Of a DNA stretch of 64,000 nucleotides, positions 1 to 11,849 are shown piece after piece; within the stretch, counting starts at the first letter, position 1; every line of letters begins with the position of its first letter. The stretch is taken from assembly GCA_000310025.1 (NCBI GenBank), contig FN649732.1, positions 1,009,712 to 1,073,711 of the forward strand, in the 5' to 3' direction. Both the position numbers and the translations under genes were made by a program. Origin of the DNA: Ectocarpus siliculosus (taxonomy: Eukaryota; Sar; Phaeophyceae; Ectocarpales; Ectocarpaceae). A model generated the notes under the pieces. It made no database searches. It was not told the origin of the DNA and was given only the letters and a program-made list of their open reading frames with translations.

Positions 1-2
1 GG

Positions 3-2092
3 GAGGCGGTGGCACTTGCGAAGGGGAACGTGGGGAGAGCGCTTGTGCTGGTGGGGGGAGTGGAGGAGGCTGTGGCTTGTCTTGGGGAGGCTGATCCTGC
101 GCAGGTATGTATCAGACTGTAGTTATTCGTTGTCGTTTCTGCCGTTATCACTGTTGTTGTGATTGTCGTTTATCGTTGCTGACGGCGGTGGCATTGTGTA
201 TAGTATGTTACCTTGTTGGCCGGTGTTTGGGAAATGACCTCTATTTGCCCGTCTTGTTGCGCCCTCTCGCTATCGATATTTAGTTGGGTTTCGTTTTTCT
301 TGTTCTTTAGTTTTTATTTGTTGCTTCTGCGGCACAGTTTGACAGCCAGTCAGCCAGTAGCCAAAGGGGACCGAAACGTGTTACAAATATGTTTTTCGTC
401 GATGATGTGTCGATGATGCATGTAACGCTAGGTAGATGATAAAAGTGACCCGTCTAAGAGTTAACATCGTTTTCAGAAGATGCTGACATCGGTGGTGTTG
501 GTTTGTGTCTGGTCGAACACTGCCCCGCAGGCGGATAACGCGCTTCAGCTCGGGCGTGCCTACGCACTGCTGGGTAACTGGGACGCCGCCCTTGCTGCCC
601 TCGAGGAGGAGGTAAGGGTAATCGAGTCGTCAAGCTTCTGAGTCGGTTCGATAGCGGTTGGGGATGCAACATGAGCGTTGGATGGCGAGCATTGCCGGGG
701 CAGTCATGGAGCTAACATTTGCGGCCTCTTTCGGCAGAAATATCTGCGCGTGGACAGAAGCGGTGTACACCAGCATGTCCAAAGATCACAACCTACAGCA
801 GTGACAGCGGGTCGATTTGCCCTCGTGGGCACGGTGCTGACGACTCTGGCCTTTATACTCGGGGGGATATAGGAGGTAATAGGGCAAGGTAGAAGGTAGA
901 CATACGGTTGGAGTTGGAGATAACTCTTGTCGCTGATCCCACTACCCCACTTTTACACTACTACACTTTGCTCCGTGTTCTTGGTTCGGATCCCGAAGAG
1001 CCCTCTGGGAGTGGATGGTCTAATCTCCGGTGCAGCCGTGAGGTATCTCCGAGGAGACGCTAGCGGTGCAGCGGCAGCGGCAGGCACCTTCATGGCACAA
1101 CGTCCGGGGGACCGGCGGGTGCTCCACACTGTGGTCTCTTTGGCAGCTCTCGCCGGTGATTCGGGTCTGGTGCAACAGGCCTCTCGTGCTCTGCAGGCGA
1201 GGGAGGCATTGGGGTGATCGAATGTTTACGGCATGCATGCTTTTGTTTGTGAAGACGTAAAGACAGCAACAAAACCACGTGCGACTTGGTACTTCGGACG
1301 ACACAGGAACAGACAGTGCAATCGAGATCTACGGGACCAGACAGTCTCATCTCTCGAAGTCTCTTTCGTTAGCCGTGTCTCTTGACAGCGCCGTGTTGGG
1401 TCAGGGTCAGGGTAAGGGTTTTGGCTTCCGAATTGTTTATCTTACAGCAGCTTCAAGCGACTGGAGAATGCCAAAGCAGCACTTGCCCGTGTCTTGCCAC
1501 CCGCGTGTTCAGTGTGGCGTTATCAGGTACAGTCGCCTCCTCACTTTTTTTCCGTGTGCGTCTTTTCCTTCCGACTACGTATGCATTTGGGAAATCCCTA
1601 TCCCAACCCCATGTCGCTGGTCCCTTCATGTTGGTGGATTTTTCCATCGCCAGACCCTGTTTCGAGTGACCCACTCCGTTTACCACTTGTGTTTCATAAC
1701 CCTATCGTCCACGATAAGCCTGGGCCATCGGACCACCCCCAAGCCCCACCACCACGAGGCAGGCCCTTCTCCAACCATGTGCTGTCGCCGTGCTCCATAC
1801 GGCGATGCTTCGTTGTTGTTGCAGACCTTGCCTAAGAGGGCCACCTCCAGCGATCCCGGCGGGAGCTTAGCTCGCCAACACGCTGCGGAGGAAGACCTGT
1901 GGGCGATCCACCTCGCCATGAGGGCCACGGGGGTTCCGGATTCCGAGAGCAGGTGAAACAATATTTCATTCAGCTTCAAGCTTTTGTCAAAACGAAAAAT
2001 ATGTGTGCATCGAAAAATTGAAATCGTATCGACAAGGCTACACACGCGAATAAATAGAGGCGAACGCTCTTTGAGGCATATAGGTTCGGAAC

Positions 2093-2135
<43 letters not shown>

Positions 2136-5100
2136 GTTAAGAGGCGCACAACGAACAGCTCGCCAGATAAGACCACGACAAATGGCAGGCAGCCAGGACC
2201 ATCATCGTGGAGACCCTGCCAGTGACAGTTGACAATGATCAGTAAAATTTATCCGGCGGAGATGTTCATGGTTAGTCATGGCCGTACTCCCAAACTACTT
2301 ACCAGTCTCAAGCCGATTTTGTTTTTTTCTGTCGCTGCTGGTCAAGCATCGCCGAGGGAAAGACGGAGAATGAAAACGAAAACCATCGCCGGTGTTAACC
2401 TTATTCCAGTATGGCCACAGGTGTTGCCTCTAGACACATTCCGAGAGGTGTGTACAGACCGGCGCCCAGAATAACTGGAACGGAAACACACACACATTCA
2501 CACTGGTCGGATGATTGGGGGTGTTCTGGGAAGATGGCTCTCCCTACCGACATGGTTTGATTCATTTTGTCTCCCGAGTTCATCACGGCACATTTCTGCT
2601 GCGTCCATCCCCAAGAATTTTTCGTCTTTGTTCTCCGTCCTGCGCACCCTTGCAATGGTTGACCGGTAGAAAGTTCGCCGCGCGTTTTTTCGTCGTTGTG
2701 CCGCGTGTTTTGCACTAATTTTTGATGGCCGTGTGTTGACCACCTGCTTTCGTCCCGCGCAGGCGAGCGCTGTTGAAAGCGGTTCACCTTTCTCCATCGT
2801 CGATCACATCGTGGGCAAGACTCGGCGCTGCCACCGCAGACTCTGCCGCCGCCACAGACGGCCGGGGTCGGGTTTCCGCTAAGGTCGGCGAGGCGTGTCT
2901 CTCGGCGGCGGAAAAGCTGGCCATGTTTGAGTTGCTCGGGGTGGCGAGAGACGCCGGAAGTGGCGGTGGCGGTAACAACGTCGAGGAGCTGGCCGCGAGA
3001 GATCTGGCTACGGCCTTGTCTGGCATTGCCAAGACCGTCCTGTGCAGCGGTACTTGTAGCGGTGGCGACGGCAAGGGCAAGGCCGGAACTCGCAGCAGAG
3101 CCGTGCGTGCCACGTCTCGCGCGGTGCACCTCTACCCCGGGGAACCGTCGTCGTGGCGGTACCTAGCTAGGGCAATGGTGAGTTCCGTGCCTTACACGGA
3201 CGGGCTGGTCTGTCTACAGCGAGCGGTTTCTGTTCCTAACCCCGCTGGCGGAAAGATTGCGGTATGGTGCGGGCGGGTTGGTAGTCGAGGCGTCTGCTGG
3301 ACTGAAGGGTAGTAGACGACCCTTCAGTCTGAAAGTATGGAAAATGGGATGAAGGTTTTGTTGGGTCTCGGGAGCAGAGTGTGTAACACACTGCTCTGTT
3401 GGTTCTCCCTTTCACGTCGGCTACGCACGAAGAAGTAGTCTCGATCGATATGGCACTCCCTCCCTCTTAGGTGCCTGGAAGCTGGTCTGATGATTGGCGG
3501 TATGCGTAATACTGTTGTTCGTTGCTGGTGAGAACAATGCACAGATTCCAGATTTGGAGAGAAGCTGAATGCAGTAGGTGGCGCTCGTCCATGGGCGGGA
3601 AACACGGGATTGGCGCAAAGGAAAGCACAGGTACGCTATGCCGAACACTTGTTCAGCTCAGAACCAGAGGTACCTCGTGTACTTTCCCTCCCCCCTCTCG
3701 ATTTTGCTTGGGACGGCAGGTGGGTGAAGCACTCTCTTCGGTTCACGAGAGCCCAGGCACGCGAGACGTGATGCTTCGCGACGCCCACTCCCTTTTCCGG
3801 GGTATTCCCAAGCCTAAGTCTGATTCTGGGCCGACGCGGGGCGATGGCAGCCAAGATAGCCTGCTCCGTGCAGAGGCGGACTACCTTCAACTTCTTCTAG
3901 GCCAGAATAACACTCACGACGGCAGCAGCACAGGCAAGTCATGGTGGTCTTTCTTTTGTTTTACTGATTATTTTTTTGCCAGATCGTGTTTGGCTTGTTA
4001 GGCGTTGCGTGCATGTGGCATAGGGCATGTTTCAATTGCCGAGCGCCAGAACAAGTGCTCACTGCAAGCTGGAGCTCATGGACCTTGAGTATTTACTAAG
4101 GCTGATGGGATGAACTCGCCGTTTTGATTGGCTGTCGGCCCATGGCTCACGATGAGGATATCTCATAAGTACGAACCAGTTCATGCGTAGTACGGTAGGC
4201 GGACTCTCACCTGGCCGGTCATTCCACCCCCGCTCCCCACCCTGACCTCGTTATCTTTTTTTCGTTTTTTTTTTGGTTATACATACGCGTGTGTGTTGCA
4301 CGTCTTGGTTGTTTCGACCTACACCGCACCAGATTCCTTCCCAGCCGCTCTCATGGCGGCAAGGGTGGCGGCTCGCGGTGGAGTCGATGGAGACGGTGGA
4401 CGGGAAGACGCGATAAAGAGGTGTGTTGTTCGTTTGTGACGACTGCTGTAGATGAAGATTAAGCGCACACGAGGCGTACGGACGTGGTATGATGTGTATG
4501 ATGTGCGTGGCATGCATGATATGTATAGTTTGTATGATACGTATGATATGTATGACATGAGGGGAGCGAACACCAACGGCAGCTGTAGTAAGCTATGATA
4601 GCTTTGCGGCTGGCTGGGTCCGATGGACCCCCTCTGTGGCCTTTCAAACCCAACCCGTCGTAGGTTGTTTTGGCACTATTGCTGTGGCGAGCCTTTTTTT
4701 TGTTGGTTGGGCTCTCACGCCCGAAGTCAGTGCTTCGCAATTGAAACCAGCGCCCCTCTCGATGGAATTATCTGTTGAGGTTTTGACTCGAGTTGCCAGG
4801 GGGGTACGCGAGTTCTTGAAGGAGGGTACCCGCTTCGAGCCCCAAGTGCATCGCCAGGACAACTCCCGACCACTCACAGAGAACGTGTCGTCCGTATCTA
4901 GTAAACGTTCTTGCTACTTGTGTCTCCGATAATCGGCTGAAACGCTGACTTCTTACCCCCGGGGGGAGCAAGAGTTCTTGGTGATGGTGGGCACGGGACA
5001 CATGCTGGAAAAATCACATCTCTATTGGACGTGTATGTACCTTTACGCCTGTCCATGCTTCGTAGGGCGCAACAGCGACGGTTGTTGCACAGGAGGAAGG

Positions 5101-5949
5101 ACACCCACGAGTTCGTGTTATCTTTACTTCGTTGTCCTTCTGCGGCAATCTACTTGCCTTGCGTCTGGTTGCGAGAAGGATTGAGCGGTTCTTTGGCTTA
5201 CATTGACCTTCGGTTTTTGAAGTTCCGGCACGCACGAATTTCTCGTTGTCCACGCTTACCAGGAAAAATATGTGAGAAGAAGAATCAGTTCCTGTTCGCG
5301 TGACTGCGTCGAGATTCGAAGTCACGCGCATGTCCAGACATGAGAAGGTTGTAAGGTTAAAGTTACCCACTGAACCGCCCGCGCGACAAGCTCTGCACCC
5401 AAAAGATAAGTCATTGCCATTGTCCCCCCTCGAACCACCCACTCATCAACCCTTCCGAACGCCGCATAAAGGTACAAGCTCGCGCTACGGGAGCAGCCAA
5501 GGGCGTTGGTAGGCTGGCGTGAGCTCGCAGCCTGCTACGAGCTCTCGAACCAACATCACGCCGCGGCGGCCGCCTTAGAGTGCGGCGCACAGGCAGCCGG
5601 CCCAGCCGATAGCGTTGACAGCTCTAGCAGCGGCAAGCGGCGCAGCGTTTCGGCGACGGCCGCGCCCTTGTACCTGCAGATGGCTGCAGGCACGCTGATG
5701 ATGTCGCCGGGGGAAGAGGACGCGGGTCTGGCCGCCGTCGGAGACGCCTTTCGGCTCGGAAAGGGGGGAGCGGTCGGGCATGTGCTGCGCGGGTTGTTAA
5801 ATTCGGGGCTAGGGAAGGATAGTCTTGCGGCTGGGTCCTTCGCGAAGGCAAGGGACGCTGGCCTGGACCCGGCTGTAGCCGCCCTCGCGGATAAGGTTTC
5901 CGTCCCACGGGCGGGACAGGGAGGGACACAGAAGGATGCTGTTGTGTAG
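3..5949 (+). CDS. TPR-repeat protein, Ski3/TTC37-like (3' part of gene, 5' end outside window)
   Basis: Spliced gene entering from the left edge. Readable exons are 3-104, 531-611, one ending near 1200, about 1448-1526, 1825-1952, 2763-3177, 3631-3669 (perhaps longer), 3720-3933 (GC donor) and about 4757-4850, with the last exon 5497-5949 ending at TAG. Junctions 1952/2763 and 3933/4757 agree in phase; the others are approximate and a small exon may be missing. The translation is helical and TPR-like: 'LGRAYALLGNWDAALAALE', 'AVHLSPSSITSWARLG', 'AVHLYPGEPSSWRYLARAM', 'GWRELAACYELSNQHHAAA'. The pairing of 'AVHLxP' with 'SWxxLA' resembles the C-terminal TPRs of Ski3/TTC37, the scaffold of the cytoplasmic Ski complex that feeds mRNA to the exosome. 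The TPR nature is well supported; the Ski3 assignment is inferred from motif style only. Another TPR scaffold is possible. Confidence 0.6.
2093..2130. repeat. (GAT)n microsatellite
   Basis: About twelve GAT units with one GAC interruption, inside the intron between the exons at 1825-1952 and 2763-3177 of the TPR gene. The poly-Asp or poly-His readings through it are shadows, not protein. Confidence 0.9.
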
Positions 5950-7824
5950 CTTGCTCTTTCCACCCGCGAGCAAGTATTGGTGGATGCTAATTCAATACAT
6001 TGGTGGATGCCAATTCAATACATTCGTACGAGCTTGTGATGCCTTTTGGTGTGACGAGTTCCGGTGTTTGAGCGAGATTGCTTCTTCTTGGCCGAAATGA
6101 AGGTGGGTGGCGTGAAAGCAGCGGTTGGTTGTCGTGTCCGCTTGCCTGCTTGCTTTTTTTATCATCCCCGCCCTTGGACCATCGTTTTGTGTCCCCTTTA
6201 CAGGTAGGTATCCCTTTTGGCATTGCATCTCCTACAATAGTCAAAGAGCTTCCAGACGGGGTCACGAAAGCAACACTAGAATCAATCGCTACTTGCAGAA
6301 TAAAATTCCCTCGTAAGGCGTAGATGCGGACGGTGCTTATTTTGTAGGACCTGTTTTTGGGGGTCGGGTGAGGTACTTTTTATGTCTGTCAGAAGAGAGA
6401 TATGCATGCGTAGGTGGGAGTCAACCAGCTGTGCCACGAATACCGTTTTTGCTGTGATCAAGAGAAGGGTACATGAAGGCAATCTTGATGTTTTTCCGAA
6501 TTTCTTGCTCGGATAGTCTGGTCTACATACAGCAGTGTCCCATAGCATGACAATTGTACCAGTAGTGTAGAAAAATAGACTGACTGACGTCCCTCCGCCG
6601 ACCGACGGAGGAAGAAAAAGAGACAGACTCCGCCGGTTGTCACATCCACCAAATATCCAAATATCGCCTCTTTCGAATATACTGAGTTATTGCTCTTCCC
6701 CGGTTAGTCACTTGCATTCAGCAGAATTGCAACAGACAGCATGATGTGCGCCGACCGGCGGCTCTTGCGACGAAGCGCACAACAATGAAGATGACCTATT
6801 TTTCCATATTTTTTATTTTGTGTGAAACAATATTTGGGACGGCTACACCCACCGGAGGGGGTTATTTTTTTTTTAGTTTATCTGTCCGCCAGAAAAAGGT
6901 TCCGCGCGAAAAACCGCCCCCTTCCCACAATGTGGAGTCATGCTGTACTGCACCACGGACGACTTCCTGTGCCATGCATCACGCTTTCTAATTTATCCCG
7001 AGGGAAGGCTGGGAAACAGTAATTCGTCGCGCCACCGATGGCAGACAGACACGTGCCTGTTTTTCCCTTAGGTAAACATTCGATCATTCATTGCTGACGT
7101 AACGTCATAACAATAAGCATGGTACTGCGGGCACCTTTTCTTTCTCTCTCTTGGAGGCTTGCGTATCTACTGTATACAATTGCACTTATGTACAACGATC
7201 GATCGATGAGTCACGCCCGTGATTGCTGCTGTCCAACAACATATCACGTGCACCGAATGGTAATAAATTCGGCTACTACATAGAGAAACCTCTCCTCTTG
7301 GCGTGTGTAGCTTATTATGGGAAAGGTCAATGCGCTGAAACCAACACATCGCGGAGACCGCATATTATCATTTTTAATATTCCTTATTCATATTATTGTG
7401 TTGGAAGCCCGGTGGAAATCAAATCGTCTCTCTCTGTCAGTGTGGTACGTCCAGTGTACGTAACCGCTGCTGCTCTTGTGTCGAATAAACATGCTTTGCT
7501 ACAAGTCAACCCACACGCACAAACACCTTGGATATTGACTCGCTACCGGCACATCCGTTTAACGGTCGACCATCCGCCGCCTCGGGCTGCTCCGGCTGCA
7601 ACCTATCTATGAAGAGCATGTCTTTCGAAGAAAAACAAAAAAAACTTTCCACTCTGTGGTGACTGATGAAATATCCCCCCGTGGTCATGCATCCATCCAA
7701 CGTCCGTAGTCTATGTATGTACAGCTGTAAGTTGCATACCGTGGTATCCAAAACTTAAAAACAACCTACGTACAACACCAGCCGGCGTTTTTTTTTTTTT
7801 TTCTCCCATCATTGGACTCTGTCG
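5950..7824. other. Intergenic stretch, no gene seen
   Basis: Downstream of the TPR gene stop. Only short, unrelated open frames occur here, none with codon bias, a recognisable domain or a splice partner. It probably holds the 3' UTR of the TPR gene followed by intergenic DNA. A short direct repeat ('GGTGGATGC-AATTCAATACATT') lies just after the stop at about 5978-6021. Confidence 0.6.
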
Positions 7825-7840
7825 TACAGAACGCGCCACC
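7825..7840 (+). repeat. Left terminal inverted repeat of composite element
   Basis: Sixteen bases that match, inverted and without mismatch, positions 13623-13638. Confidence 0.65.
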
Positions 7841-8198
7841 ACTAAAGAACTTAGCAGTTAAGAACCTGAGCCTCAAACAATCCAAAATCTAAGAACTTGG
7901 CCATAAGAACATATGCTCAGTTCCGACGTTGTATTAAGAACAAGAACCCGCCCGGTGTACCAATGCGCGTAGGGATAAGAACGGAGCCCCAAAACGCGGC
8001 GGCTGCAAGATAAGAACTCAGGAGGCTTGGGGTGACCCAAACAGTTAGTTTCTGATTCGAGGCGGGGGGGGGGGAGAGAGAGGACCTCGTGATGAATTCT
8101 TGTACGCGCGGAGGGGGAGAGCGTACTCTCTCTCATGTTTCGCATGCCTTAGCGGTAGGACAATTGACCAACGTCTTCGAGAGGACGCATCCATGTTC

Positions 8199-8456
8199 TG
8201 TTCGTGTGAGTGCGTATGTAGTCGGATCTGTAGACGAGATGACAGTTTCAGGTGCACTGCACATAGGTATGCGTTGGGTAGTACGACCAGAGAATGATTG
8301 TGCGGAGCCCCCACGCCAGCTGCTGTCAGCTGGCGTGCGCGTGGCCCTCCCTGCTCTTTCCCCCCAACCGGGTGTGAGAGATAACAAGCATCTAAACATC
8401 AAGCACTACAATCTCTACAAAGACAACAAGGGCATACCACTTAGGGTTGACGAATA
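8199..8456 (+). repeat. 5' LTR (258 bp)
   Basis: Starts TG and ends TA rather than the usual CA. The terminal hexamers TGTTCG and CGAATA form an imperfect inverted pair. It contains an internal hairpin, CCAGCTGCTGTCAGCTGG, near 8314-8331. Confidence 0.85.
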
Positions 8457-8495
8457 CTCTAGAGTTTCCTTCGAAGGAGCCCCTTTGCGGAGATT

Positions 8496-9150
8496 ATGCC
8501 TGGCGACACTCCAGCGAGCGAAGGCGGCGGAACCACGATCGACACGCGCGTGGCGGAGCTGTCCACGAGGCTCGAGGAGCAAAGCAAGGTGCTGTCGGCT
8601 GTCATGGAGAAGCTAGGGCAACTTCAGATGTCGCCTGCCAGGGCGGCGGGGGCAGAAGAGGGGGAGTCAAGCGGCGCTGGCAACGCCGCAGGGCGCGGAG
8701 GAGCCGCGCCGGGCACACGGTTTGGGGTGCCACCCGGTGGAGTCGGGGGAGTAGGTTCCCCGGGCCACCCATCCGCTGCCCCCCCGCTGGGAAGCAATGC
8801 GCAGGGATTTTGGATGCAGGGGGTGATGGACAAGATGTCATCGCTGCTGCAGGCAATAACAGATTGCGGAAGCCGAGGGGGGCCAGGCGGTGCTGGAAGA
8901 CGCGCCGCATCCTGCGGTGGGATTGTTGGAATCTCGCCGCCAGGCAGCTGCCTATCAGAGCTGCACGCTGTAGCTGGCGTTAGAACAGATGACGCCGCTG
9001 GAAGAGAGAGCAGCAGTAGATCGGGCACGGAAGGTGTACCGGTGCGGGCGTTTGACGTCCCTGCAAATGGTGGGTTTGGTGGGTTCCAGACCATCGACTT
9101 TCTCTGTACGGTTGGCAGCTCTAGCAAAGGCGCTGCTGGGGGTAGCTTGA
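8496..9150 (+). pseudogene. Decayed gag-like ORF of the LTR element
   Basis: An ATG at 8496, 40 bp after the 5' LTR, opens a frame whose N-terminus is coiled-coil-like ('VAELSTRLEEQSKVLSAVMEKL') followed by a Gly/Pro-rich stretch. At about 8865 the plausible coding signal moves to another frame, where it reads 'PLEERAAVDRARKVY' and 'LTSLQMVGLVGSRPSTFSV' and is cut by TAG at 8971 and TGA at 9148. Position just after the LTR and the coiled coil suggest a gag/capsid N-terminus; no zinc knuckle is seen. At least one frameshift and two stops mean it is not functional as read. The open frame that continues to 9377 after the shift is low-complexity read-through. Confidence 0.5.
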
Positions 9151-9544
9151 CTGCCCCGGGCACACGGGACGAGGTGTCAGGAGGTGGAGCCTGGAGGGTA
9201 ATCCTTCGGGGCCACAAATATGAGCGACCTGTTGGGACCGGCCCAGTTACAAGGCAGCAACGGGGCGGCGGCGTCGGCGGTGGAGTAGCGGGCGGCACAA
9301 CACACGAGCCTGTTGATCGCGGGAAAAGTACTCGCTCCGGGAGAACTGGAGGATTGCAGTCATGGCGGTTCTGGTGAACGTGGAATTGCCGCAGAGGAGC
9401 AAGGGCGAGACCGCGAAATCTGCTGTGCTTTTGAACGAGGGCCAACAACAACGCGGCGTTACCGCGGGGCGCTTCTTTCTGGTTGAGTTCGTGAGTGATA
9501 TTGAATGATTTTGCTTGCGACGAATGATACCGAAAGTTTCTACA

Positions 9545-9830
9545 GGGGATTCGCGGTTAAGGCGTTTCCATTTTCTGATTTGGTGTTCGTAGAGTGATGG
9601 TAGCTTCGCTTACGATGATGCGACCAATGATGTTTTTCGAAAGGGGATTCGCGGTCCAGGCGTTTCCATTCTTGAGTGTGGGTGTTTTGTCGAGCAATTC
9701 TTGTTCGTCTTTTCCGATGGTAAAATCCAGGCGTGTTATCGCGGGTGTTTCGTACGACGATGGTAATTCGGCTCCAAAAACCAGCCGCTCTATGATGGGG
9801 ACTCGCGGTACAGGCGCTTCCATTTCATGA
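9545..9830. repeat. Degenerate repeats with GGGGATTCGCGGT core
   Basis: The core 'GGGGATTCGCGGT' followed by 'AGGCGTTTCCA' recurs at about 9545 and 9643 and in weaker form at about 9799, giving degenerate spaced copies in the interior of the LTR element. Confidence 0.6.
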
Positions 9831-9841
9831 TGTCCGCGGGC

Positions 9842-10373
9842 GATGAAAACTTTGTCTGGGGCAGAATAAAAGGGGTACGCGGGACCAGGCGTATTAAACG
9901 AGGGGATGCAGCGTAGGCGCTCCCCACAACCGATGAAAATTCACGCACAGAGGTAAACCAGTATCTAGCGTGGAGGTTGAACAGAAGGGGTGCACAGGAC
10001 CAGGTGTATCAGATGAGGGGATGCAGCAAAGGCGCTCCCGACAGCCGATGAAAACTTACGCACAGGGGTAAAACAGTATCCAGCGTGTCGGCTGAAGAGA
10101 AGGGGTACACAGGACCCGGTGTATCAAAGGAAGGGATGCAGCACAGGCGCTCCCGGCAGCCGATGAAAACTTACGCACAAGAGGTAAAGAGTATCTAGCG
10201 TGTCGGCTGAAGAGAAGGGGTACACAGGATCCGGTGTATCAAAGGAGGGGATGCAGCACAGGCGCTCCCCGCGGTCGATGAAAACTCACGCACAGGGGTA
10301 AAACAGTATCCAGCGTGTCGGCTGACAAAAAGGGGGTACACGGGACCCGGTGTATCAAAAGTTACAGACACCG
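9842..10373. repeat. 115-bp tandem repeat, about 4.6 copies
   Basis: Units begin at GATGAAAA at 9932, 10047, 10162 and 10277, an exact 115-bp period, with a partial first unit from about 9842 and a partial last unit to about 10373. Each carries 'GGTGTATCA', 'GATGCAGC' and 'AGGCGCTCCC' blocks. It lies in the interior of the LTR element in place of pol. Confidence 0.85.
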
Positions 10374-10403
10374 GCGCAGGTGAAATTGTGCTGGCGTCAA
10401 CAT

Positions 10404-10612
10404 GAGGTGGAACTGGGGAGGGGAGGACACAAATGTAGGTGACATTTCCGTTGTTGCTGCTGGTAGGTGTGGACCCATGTACCAGATACATCACCTTGTG
10501 TGCGTGAGGTGGAAATGGGGAGGGGAGGACACTGTTATACTGCTGTAGGTGACATTTCCGTTGTTGCTGCAGGTAGGTGTGGACCCATGTACCAGACGTA
10601 TCCACCTTACTG
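10404..10612. repeat. Two-copy tandem repeat, about 102-bp period
   Basis: Two units starting GAGGTGGAA at 10404 and 10506, each with 'GACATTTCCGTTGTTGCTGC' and 'GGTGTGGACCCATGTACCAG'. It follows directly on the 115-bp array within the LTR element. Confidence 0.75.
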
Positions 10613-11509
10613 AGGGATTCGCAGTAGCAAGGCGTCTCCACAATCTATATCAGTGTTTGTCTTGTAGAAGGGGAGAAGCCCCATGATGAGAATCACTGTG
10701 TTTGTCTGTAGGAGGAAAAGAAGCCTCAGCAACGACAAGTTCTCGATGCAGTATATAGTCAAGCGTGTTTTCCGCGAGCGTTGAATGAAGGAGGTATTGT
10801 GTGTGGCGTACCACTCGCAGCAAAGAGCGAGGGAGGTTATCGCACGACATGATGGACCGCAGTTTTCTTCGAGTGAGGGAGAGCAGCCATACCGACGCGT
10901 GCTGTATGACGGGTGAGAATTGGAACTTCGTTTTTTCTGAGAGTCTAAGAGTTGTGTGTGAGCAGGCTGAAGTTTGAATTTCTGAGAGTCGGAGTAAGAG
11001 TTGTATGCAAGAAGGCTTATCATGCTTGATGTGTTTGACAAAACAGCTGTCCCAGGATGATAGCATTTACCACCGACCCCGGGGGCGCGCGATGCGCCGG
11101 AATCAAGGGGGAGGGAGGAAGTTAGGTGCTCAGATCATCGATAGTTGTTCGTCGAGCGGGGAGGGCAAGTAGGAGTAAATCGCAACAGACTTTTGTTTGG
11201 GCTTTGTTGGAGTAAAATCGTGGCAGTGGCTGCAGACTTTTTGGACTTTGTTGGGTACTAGGGGAAATGTGATATTGAAACGTGGCGGGAAGTTTACCCG
11301 GATCGATGACGTTGTCGGAGTTATCCTGTTTGCGTCTCTATCTTGCTTTTTAGTAGTACCATCCTTTGGAGGGAGGGGTTTTGACCCGGTGGCCGGGTTT
11401 CCCCTTAGGTTTTTATTGATTTGTTGTTTTTGCGGAAAAAACCTGACTTGAGGTGGCGGAAGCACGCATCCCACAGAAGAAGTGGTTAGTTACTTTAGTG
11501 TAAAGAACC

Positions 11510-11517
11510 AGGGAGGG
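11510..11517 (+). other. Polypurine tract of LTR element
   Basis: AGGGAGGG immediately 5' of the right LTR, the expected place and strand for plus-strand priming. This fixes the element's orientation as +. Confidence 0.7.
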
Positions 11518-11775
11518 TGTTCGTGTGAGTGCGTATGTAGTCGGATCTGTAGACGAGATGACAGTTTCAGGTGCACTGCACATAGGTATGCGTTGGGTAG
11601 TACGACCAGAGAATGATTGTGCGGAGCCCCCACGCCAGCTGCTGTCAGCTGGCGTGCGCGTGGCCCTCCCTGCTCTTTCCCCCCAACCGGGTGTGAGAGA
11701 TAACAAGCATCTAAACATCAAGCACTACAATCTCTACAAAGACAACAAGGGCATACCACTTAGGGTTGACGAATA
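11518..11775 (+). repeat. 3' LTR (258 bp)
   Basis: Identical to 8199-8456 over its full length as far as can be read; preceded by the polypurine tract at 11510-11517 and followed by the target duplication TGTTC. Confidence 0.85.
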
Positions 11776-11849
11776 TGTTCCAACAGGATCACTGATGCCA
11801 ATCGTTCCTTCCCACTTCGAACTACTTTGTCAAACGTGGCCAAACCATG

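Larger units (their letters stand above)
8199..11775 (+). mobile_element. Non-autonomous LTR retrotransposon with identical LTRs and 5-bp target duplication
   Basis: A 258-bp direct repeat, identical by eye, begins TGTTCG and ends CGAATA (8199-8456 and 11518-11775). The 5-bp flank TGTTC is present on both sides (8194-8198 and 11776-11780). A purine run AGGGAGGG (11510-11517) directly precedes the right LTR, as a polypurine tract should in a + strand element. Related repeats at about 12640 and 52050 read through the same point without the insert ('CACTGTTCCAACAGGA' at about 52050), acting as empty-site paralogs. The 3,061-bp interior holds a decayed gag-like start but no protease, RT, RNase H or integrase motif. 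It must therefore have been mobilised in trans. Identical LTRs suggest recent insertion. No primer-binding site was recognised. Confidence 0.85.

Noticed and set aside
2093-2130. Poly-Asp/poly-His peptide
   Set aside because: A GAT microsatellite in an intron of the TPR gene.
8624-9451. 275-codon minus-strand frame inside the LTR element
   Set aside because: Antisense shadow of the GC-rich gag-like region; Pro-rich without a motif.
10195-11066. Minus-strand frames of 138-148 codons in the LTR element interior
   Set aside because: Overlap tandem repeats, carry no retroelement motif and run against the orientation set by the polypurine tract.
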